DNA of 44,277 nucleotides from an uncultured Agathobacter sp. GTDB taxonomy: Bacteria > Bacillota > Clostridia > Lachnospirales > Lachnospiraceae. Where the stretch lies: NCBI GenBank assembly GCA_945910395.1, contig CAMDYX010000020.1, positions 1 through 44,277 of the forward strand, read 5' to 3'. Position numbers and translations under genes: made by a program. Of the stretch, positions 44,045-44,277 are shown piece after piece. Below the pieces are notes generated by a model that ran no database searches, had not been told where the DNA came from, and saw only the letters and a list, made by a program, of their open reading frames with translations. The first letter of the stretch is position 1, and each line of letters starts with the position of its first letter.

Positions 44045-44277
44045 TTATCTATTCTCTTCGTCAGCCACAATCTTAACTTCGCCTTTATACAGCTCCTGAA
44101 CAGCGATAGAAAGTGGTTTGTTGCATGGTGCATCTGCAAGTGCCTCTGCACCGTCGATTAGCTGTCTTGCACGCTTTGCGGTGGCAAGCACGATAGAATA
44201 ACGGCTGTTAACTACGGGCTCCTCTCCGATTTCAACGTCATTGTTTACAACTTTCATAAGTTCTACATAAGATGGAT
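44045..44277 (-). CDS. rpoZ: RNA polymerase omega subunit (5' end cut by window edge)
   Basis: The C-terminal 77 or so codons of the omega subunit, which helps assemble RNA polymerase. VNSRYSIVLATAKRARQLID is the family signature, and the acidic tail (ADEENR) is typical of Clostridia. An ATG at 44257 is visible, but the frame continues upstream as PSYVEL, matching the usual beginning MLHPSYxxLMKVVN. The true start is therefore just beyond the window. Confidence 0.93.
   Translation of the reverse strand, partial: PSYVELMKVVNNDVEIGEEPVVNSRYSIVLATAKRARQLIDGAEALADAPCNKPLSIAVQELYKGEVKIVADEENR

Overview
The window looks like a chromosomal segment of a low-GC Gram-positive anaerobe of the class Clostridia, most likely a Lachnospiraceae member. 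The evidence is the gene order (B12-binding/radical SAM pair, rng, rplU-prp-rpmA, obgE, yhbY, nadD, yqeK, rsfS), a short-form hisG that needs hisZ, a single divergent yneA/lexA pair with Gram-positive SOS boxes, and strong AGGAGG-type ribosome binding sites. No rRNA, tRNA, insertion sequence, prophage or CRISPR array was recognised.

Layout. 1-344: one half and one complete copy of a palindromic 180-bp repeat. 345-3862 (+): yggS, sepF, lspA, an RluD-type pseudouridine synthase and a cytidylate-kinase-like gene, a cell division/envelope group. 3863-4260: terminator and a second complete repeat copy. 4261-5886: dtd (-) and a 349-residue tyrosine recombinase (+). 5972-9241 (-): oleate hydratase, a TetR regulator and a PlsC-type acyltransferase. 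9481-10667: LexA and a LysM cell-division-inhibitor-like gene, divergent around five SOS-box-like sites. 10741-12814 (-): an arsenic-type operon (ArsR, ArsP-like permease, cysteine-rich thioredoxin-like protein) ending in an internally deleted arsC remnant. 12940-20996 (-): ribosome-biogenesis, NAD and RNA-processing block. 21018-21139: a shortened, inverted repeat copy. 21199-26239 (-): hisZ-hisG-hisD-hisB-hisIE from a consensus sigma-A promoter; the HisIE carries a degenerate HisF-like domain. 26503-30737 (-): recU, two pseudouridine synthases and a YgiQ radical SAM protein.

30745-37927 is the accessory part: a lipoprotein, an alpha/beta hydrolase, a SUFU-like fragment, an HD-domain gene with an in-frame stop, a 75-bp-period array of hairpins, a RhuM fragment, a phosphotransferase-fold kinase, an ASCH protein, a carbon-nitrogen hydrolase, a NUDIX gene abutting a frameshifted nucleoside-phosphorylase remnant, and VanZ. 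Several decayed genes within 5 kb suggest a site of repeated insertion and loss.

37982-44277 returns to core genes: pepD, a YlbJ-like membrane protein, a coiled-coil protein, coaD, rsmD, pgsA, rimO and rpoZ, the last cut by the window edge.

The most unusual signal is the palindromic repeat family (two complete copies, one deleted copy, three half or degenerate copies). Its two arms change together between copies, as expected if the hairpin itself is maintained. The 75-bp hairpin array at 33.6-33.84 kb is a second, unrelated structured repeat.
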